NCBI GenBank assembly: GCA_011524755.1
Contig: WTJR01000049.1
Location: 1 to 9,510 of the forward strand
From: Halieaceae bacterium
Lineage (GTDB): Bacteria > Pseudomonadota > Gammaproteobacteria > Pseudomonadales > Halieaceae
Reading direction: 5' to 3'
Length of the DNA: 9,510 bases
Shown piece by piece: positions 5,740 through 9,510 of the stretch (positions are counted from its first letter, which is position 1; every line of letters starts with the position of its first letter). Position numbers and translations under genes: made by a program. The notes under the pieces were generated by a model, which was not told the DNA's origin, made no database searches, and saw only the letters and a program-made list of their open reading frames with translations.

Positions 5740-7209
5740 ATGAACTCGATCGCAGAAATTAATCCGTCCATCGCCGAATCCGTCGAACAAGCCGAGGCCA
5801 TCAGAACCTCGATGCAGATGAAGCTTGACGAGATGCGGCGCGCTTATCACAAGGCGCCCAATCCATCACTCGCGGAGCGTAAAGAGCATCTGAAACAGCT
5901 GAAGCGGATGATTGGGGATAACGTGGACGCGATATCACGTGCAATCTCACTCGATTACGGGCATCGCTCCGAACACGAGACCATGTTCGCCGAATTCATC
6001 GGCACCGGCGGTAGCATTGACGATATCCTCAAAAATCTGAAGTCGTGGATGAAGCCTGAAAAGCGTCACATCGATGCGACCATGTTCCCGTTTGCAAGTA
6101 ACACGGTTATTCCACAACCGCTCGGTGTGATGGGCCTGATTGTTCCGTGGAACTTCCCGGTCTTCCTGGCGGTTTCTCAAATCGCGACTGCCTTTGCCGC
6201 GGGTAACCGGGCGATGGTCAAGATGTCCGAGAACAGTCGGAATCTCACTCGATTACTACAAGAGCTATCACCGAAATACCTTCCAGAGGACAAGTTGTTC
6301 TTCATCGAGGAAACGGGTGGCGTGGGTATCGAATTCTCAAAGCTCGCCTTTGATCTCATTATTTTCACTGGCTCTGGCGCAACCGGCAAAAAGGTGATGG
6401 CGTCAGCTGCAGAGAACTTGACCCCGGTTATTCTAGAGCTAGGGGGTAAGTCGCCGGCCATCATTGATCCCAACTACGACCTAGCAAAAGCGGTTGAGCG
6501 AATCATGTTTGCTAAGCAGTTCAATGCCGGGCAAATCTGCGTGAATGTTGACTACGTGATGGTGCACAAATCGCAGCTAGACGAGTTCATCGAGCTCTGC
6601 GGCTATTGGTTGAAAGCCAACGTCCCAACGATCGATAGCGATGACTACACATCCATGATCGATCAGCGTGCTTACGACCGAATGATGGCGACGCTCGAGG
6701 ACGCAAAAAGTTATGGCGCAAAAATCATCAACCCGACGGGTGAAGAACCCAACCCTGACACACGCAAAGTCCCGGTGCAGTTGGTAGTTGATACGTCTCC
6801 CGAGATGATCATCCGAAACCGAGAAACCTTTGGCCCCCTCTTGATGGTCATCACTTATGAGACACCGGAAGAGGTGATTGAGCACGTGAACTCGGGCGAC
6901 CGACCCCTCGCCATGTACCCCTTCACGCGGAACAAGAAGCTCTCTGATCTTTACATCAATCACATTATGTCGGGCGGCGTATCGATTAACGATGCGCTAC
7001 TGCACGTGTCTCAGCACGATCTGCCCTTCGGTGGTGTGGGTGGCAGTGGAATGGGCCACTATCATGGCAAAGAGGGCTTTAACTCCTGCTCGAAAATGCG
7101 TCCGGTATTCCATCAGGCTAACTTCACGATGAACAAGTACCTGGCTCCGCCCTACACTGGTTGGAAGGATAAAATTTACCGTACGCTGACTAAAAAGAGC
7201 TTGAAGTAA
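5740..7209 (+). CDS. NAD(P)-dependent aldehyde dehydrogenase, coniferyl aldehyde dehydrogenase family
   Basis: Oxidises an aldehyde to the carboxylate with NAD(P)+. 489 residues from the ATG at 5740, chosen because GAGG lies 5 nt upstream and the 20 residues before it (from an ATG at 5680) look non-coding. Motifs: PWNFP with Asn138, VKMSENS with Lys161, the nucleotide loop FTGSGATG (209-216), LELGGKSP with general base Glu233, NAGQICVNVDYV with nucleophile Cys267, ETFGPLL, and LPFGGVGGSGMG. A short class-3-like C-terminus ending near YLAPPY matches enzymes annotated as coniferyl aldehyde dehydrogenase. That name is a family label: many members act on medium- or long-chain or aromatic aldehydes. 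No transmembrane tail is evident. It is divergent from the crotonase and convergent with the sugar operon, with a strong terminator 28 nt after its stop. Function as an aldehyde dehydrogenase is near certain; the substrate is not. Confidence 0.93.
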   Translation: MNSIAEINPSIAESVEQAEAIRTSMQMKLDEMRRAYHKAPNPSLAERKEHLKQLKRMIGDNVDAISRAISLDYGHRSEHETMFAEFIGTGGSIDDILKNLKSWMKPEKRHIDATMFPFASNTVIPQPLGVMGLIVPWNFPVFLAVSQIATAFAAGNRAMVKMSENSRNLTRLLQELSPKYLPEDKLFFIEETGGVGIEFSKLAFDLIIFTGSGATGKKVMASAAENLTPVILELGGKSPAIIDPNYDLAKAVERIMFAKQFNAGQICVNVDYVMVHKSQLDEFIELCGYWLKANVPTIDSDDYTSMIDQRAYDRMMATLEDAKSYGAKIINPTGEEPNPDTRKVPVQLVVDTSPEMIIRNRETFGPLLMVITYETPEEVIEHVNSGDRPLAMYPFTRNKKLSDLYINHIMSGGVSINDALLHVSQHDLPFGGVGGSGMGHYHGKEGFNSCSKMRPVFHQANFTMNKYLAPPYTGWKDKIYRTLTKKSLK

Positions 7210-7237
7210 GGTTCACACGAACGATAAAGCAAGACAC

Positions 7238-7266
7238 AAAAAAGGCCCCACACGGGGCCTTTTTTT
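7238..7266. terminator. Bidirectional rho-independent terminator
   Basis: GGCCCC (7244-7249), loop ACAC, GGGGCC (7254-7259), with six A before (7238-7243) and seven T after (7260-7266). Six GC pairs plus A-T extension make a strong intrinsic terminator for the aldehyde dehydrogenase on the + strand and, read on the other strand, for the symporter whose stop is at 7285-7287. Confidence 0.95.
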
Positions 7267-7284
7267 ATTCCGCACACACAGCGT

Positions 7285-8865
7285 CTACCAAAACGCGGCG
7301 TAGATCAGAACGAGAATAAGCGCCACAGCAATAGCCGCTACGTTAAATCCCTGGGTCGTGCCAAATCCAATATCGCTGAGCAGCACTGGCTGTCCTGCCT
7401 CGGGCTCACGCGTCAGCTTTGCAACCAAGACACCGAGAACAATGTTGGCGAGGAAAACGAGCCATATCCTTAAAACAAAGGGCATATCCGGCATCATTAC
7501 CTTGAGGGCTAGACTCGCGATCACCGAGCCAATCAAAACTGCGTAGGCACTGGCCTCATTGGCTCGTTGGTAGAAGAAACCCAGGAGGAAAATCGTCACC
7601 ACACCCGGGGCGATAAAGCCGGTGTATTCCTGAATAGTCTGGAACGCGCTCTCCATACCACCCAAGAACGGTCTAGCAAGCACAAGGGCGATCAACATAG
7701 CGGCGAAGGCGACTACCCGTCCAACCATCACATAATGCGACTCATCACGTTCACTCCCCGCGTATTGACGGTAGATATCCATGGTGAAGATAGTGGCAAT
7801 CGAGTTCATCATCGAAGCTAGCGAAGACACTATCGCTGCAATCAAAGCCGCAAACACAAGACCCCGCAAGCCAGCCGGCGCTAGCTTCATCAACTCGCCA
7901 TAGGTTCGGTCCGATTTATCATTAAGAACCTCGGCCGCCAATGCGCCATCCTGTGCAAGCACAAGGGCCGCAATACCTGGTACAACAACGATGACAGGGA
8001 TTAACAGCTTCAAAAACGCGGCGAATGCGAGGCCCTTCTGTGCCTCGGCGAGACTTTCCGCACCCAGGGCGCGTTGAATGATGTACTGGTTAAAGCCCCA
8101 ATAGGAGAAATGCAGCACCCAAAGACCGCCGAGAAGCGTCCAGATGCCAGGGAGATCATTATAGTTAGGGTGCGACTCATCGAGAATCATTGTGAAGTGA
8201 CCCGGGACCTCTTCACCGAGCCGAGCCAATCCTGACAAGGCGCCCTGACCCGCCCCGACAGCATCGAGTGCAAGCCATGTGATGGCGAATCCGCCCAAGA
8301 TGAGAATCACAACCTGAATAATGTCCGTCAGAGCGACGGCCTTCAAACCGCCGTAAAGCGAGTACAGCACCGCGAAAGCGGCAAGTGCCATCATGGCGGA
8401 CATCACGCTAACACCTGTCAGGCTCTCAATCGCCAGACCGCCTAACCACAGCACAGCCGTCAGATTGACCGCGGTGTACAGCACAATCCAGTAGAAAGAC
8501 ATCAAGGACTTAACCCCTGTGCCATACCGGGTCTGCAGGAACTGCGGCATGGTGTAAATTTCGCGCTTCAAAAATATAGGCAAAAAGTACTTAGCAACCA
8601 CCAGTAGCACGATAGCCGCCTGCCATTCATAGGCGGCGATCGCCAAACCGACCACATAACCCTGGCCCGACTGCCCAATAATCTGCTCTGCTGAGATGTT
8701 GGCTGCTATCAGCGAGGCACCGATCGCCCACCAAGGCAAAGTTCTTCCAGCGAGAAAGTAGTCTTCGGTGGTTTTAGCTTGGCCCGAGTCGCGCGACACC
8801 CATTGTGCCAAGCCAAACAACCCGACGGCGTACAGCGCCACAATCACCATATCAATGGTTGTCAT
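7285..8865 (-). CDS. Sodium/sugar symporter of the SSS family, Vibrio SglT-like
   Basis: Inner-membrane Na+-coupled importer with about 14 hydrophobic segments; 526 residues. It closely follows Vibrio SglT: EDYFLAGRTLPWWAIGASLI (34-53), ANISAEQIIG (55-64), AAYEW (77-81), YWGFNQYIIQR (254-264), AAFLKL, IVSSLASMMNS (345-355), TIFTMDIY and IQEYTGF. Recalled sugar-site residues kept are Asn56, Glu60, Gln61, Tyr79, Glu80, Tyr254, Trp255, Lys285 and Gln412. The Na+ (Na2) site Ala54, Ile57, Ala344, Ser347, Ser348 is intact. Two recalled galactose ligands differ: Ala83 replaces Ser91 and His251 replaces Asn260, so substrate preference may have shifted. The ATG at 8865 has AGAAGGAA about 7 nt upstream and lies 30 nt after the beta-glucosidase stop, making one operon. 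The likely cargo is the glucose or related hexose released by that enzyme, which is an inference from context. Confidence 0.92.
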   Translation of the reverse strand: MTTIDMVIVALYAVGLFGLAQWVSRDSGQAKTTEDYFLAGRTLPWWAIGASLIAANISAEQIIGQSGQGYVVGLAIAAYEWQAAIVLLVVAKYFLPIFLKREIYTMPQFLQTRYGTGVKSLMSFYWIVLYTAVNLTAVLWLGGLAIESLTGVSVMSAMMALAAFAVLYSLYGGLKAVALTDIIQVVILILGGFAITWLALDAVGAGQGALSGLARLGEEVPGHFTMILDESHPNYNDLPGIWTLLGGLWVLHFSYWGFNQYIIQRALGAESLAEAQKGLAFAAFLKLLIPVIVVVPGIAALVLAQDGALAAEVLNDKSDRTYGELMKLAPAGLRGLVFAALIAAIVSSLASMMNSIATIFTMDIYRQYAGSERDESHYVMVGRVVAFAAMLIALVLARPFLGGMESAFQTIQEYTGFIAPGVVTIFLLGFFYQRANEASAYAVLIGSVIASLALKVMMPDMPFVLRIWLVFLANIVLGVLVAKLTREPEAGQPVLLSDIGFGTTQGFNVAAIAVALILVLIYAAFW

Positions 8866-8895
8866 ATCGATTTCCTTCTTATTGTTCTGCTTCTC

Positions 8896-9510
8896 TTAGT
8901 TCAACAACTCTGTGTCGTTGACTAAGTCTGCACACGATACGATCGAGCGAATCGCCGGCATCGTGGTCAGTTTGATCTCCGAGATATCGAGCGTTATATC
9001 ACCTTCAGTTGCGAGTACAAAAGCTGTGTTTACCTGCGCGAGTTGCAAGCCCTCGTTGGCAAAACAGGCTGTTGGTACCGACTTCTGAGTCCACTCACCC
9101 ACAGGCGCATCTAATAACACCTTGGTGAATCGGACCGACCCAGAGCACGGATACTTGCAATCCATGCGCAGGTTCACGGGTGCTGTCGGCTTTTCTACTA
9201 CCTTGAAATCGATAACAAGCGCACCGCCCGCCTCATCCAAATCAGTGAGGTCTGTGGGGTACTCAGACTGCATGTAAACAACCGAGAGCCTCTTATCAGC
9301 GCCCGTGAAGGTCACACGACGAGCATCTTCTTGAACCACCCGGTCAATAGCTTGAACGACAACGCTGCCCGTCGAAGACTGCGACTCACTGCCCGTGACC
9401 TCGACCGCCCAGTCGCTGGGATCACCAGTGAAGAGCTGCCAATTTCCTCTGGGGCCACCCTTGAAGACCTCTTGATCCAAGCTGTTATCGGCACCGATTA
9501 ATTGTTCGGA
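8896..9510 (-). CDS. Family GH3 beta-glucosidase, C-terminal ExoP-type domain (5' part beyond window)
   Basis: The frame is open to the window edge; the TTG at 9480 is an internal codon, since ten in-frame residues ending ADNS precede it. About 204 residues are visible. They match the galactose-binding-like beta-sandwich at the C-terminus of marine GH3 exo-beta-glucosidases such as Pseudoalteromonas ExoP: VDRVVQEDARRVTFTG, an aliphatic run ALVIDFKV, VNLRMDCKYPCSGSVRF, WTQKSVPTACFANEG, VNTAFVLATEGDITLDISEIKL. The two catalytic GH3 domains, and any signal or lipoprotein sequence, lie outside the window, so activity and location are inferred: release of glucose from beta-1,3/1,4-glucan oligosaccharides, probably in the periplasm or on the cell surface. 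The Na+/sugar symporter follows after 30 nt in the same direction, consistent with a degrade-and-import unit. The paired cysteines in DCKYPC may form a disulfide. Confidence 0.87.
   Translation of the reverse strand, partial: SEQLIGADNSLDQEVFKGGPRGNWQLFTGDPSDWAVEVTGSESQSSTGSVVVQAIDRVVQEDARRVTFTGADKRLSVVYMQSEYPTDLTDLDEAGGALVIDFKVVEKPTAPVNLRMDCKYPCSGSVRFTKVLLDAPVGEWTQKSVPTACFANEGLQLAQVNTAFVLATEGDITLDISEIKLTTMPAIRSIVSCADLVNDTELLN

Noticed and set aside
6577..6963. 128-residue - strand reading frame inside the aldehyde dehydrogenase
   Set aside because: It is fully antisense to a conserved gene with clear catalytic motifs, and its protein resembles nothing known.
9312..9480. TTG at 9480 as the start of a small 194-residue protein
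   Set aside because: The frame stays open to the window edge and the protein is a recognisable C-terminal domain of GH3 enzymes, so this is an internal codon of a longer gene.
1..9510. Mobile elements, CRISPR arrays, phage, toxin-antitoxin or defence genes
   Set aside because: No transposase, integrase, spaced direct repeats, tRNA-associated junction or recognisable defence domain was found on either strand.

Overview
The window looks like chromosomal sequence from a marine, heterotrophic gammaproteobacterium, possibly of the OM60/NOR5 (Halieaceae)-like group. That placement is an inference from protein resemblance recalled from memory, moderate base composition and tight gene packing; no search was run. 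It holds nine protein genes, two of them cut by the window edges, and no sign of tRNA, rRNA, CRISPR, transposase or phage genes.

Left part (1-2757, + strand): the C-terminal part of glutaryl-CoA dehydrogenase, then two tandem class I DAHP synthase genes (348 codons each, about 83% identical by hand alignment, no gaps). The first starts 9 nt after the dehydrogenase stop, so lysine/tryptophan/aromatic catabolism and entry into the shikimate pathway appear to share a transcript. The second follows a 121-nt gap that may hold its own promoter. Middle part (2758-4741): a convergent spacer with inverted repeats, a short crotonase-fold protein on the - strand that resembles enoyl-CoA isomerases, then a divergent spacer with a strong 26-bp palindrome in the leader of a transaldolase gene (+), which ends at a bidirectional terminator. 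Transaldolase makes or uses erythrose-4-phosphate, the substrate of the DAHP synthases, so these genes are metabolically linked even if not co-transcribed.

Right part (4742-9510): a second crotonase-family gene (-) with a 12-codon leader reading frame overlapping its start; a divergent class-3-like aldehyde dehydrogenase of the coniferyl aldehyde dehydrogenase family (+); a second bidirectional terminator; and a - strand operon in which a family GH3 beta-glucosidase (only its C-terminal ExoP-type domain is in the window) is followed 30 nt later by a sodium/sugar symporter closely resembling Vibrio SglT. The last two form a small unit for hydrolysing beta-glucan oligosaccharides and taking up the sugar.

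Overall this is mostly ordinary central and catabolic metabolism. I found no convincing unknown multi-gene system. The most interesting points are the old tandem DAHP synthase duplication attached to a glutaryl-CoA dehydrogenase gene, the palindromic transaldolase leader, the overlapping leader frame before the second crotonase, and the substituted sugar-site residues in the symporter.
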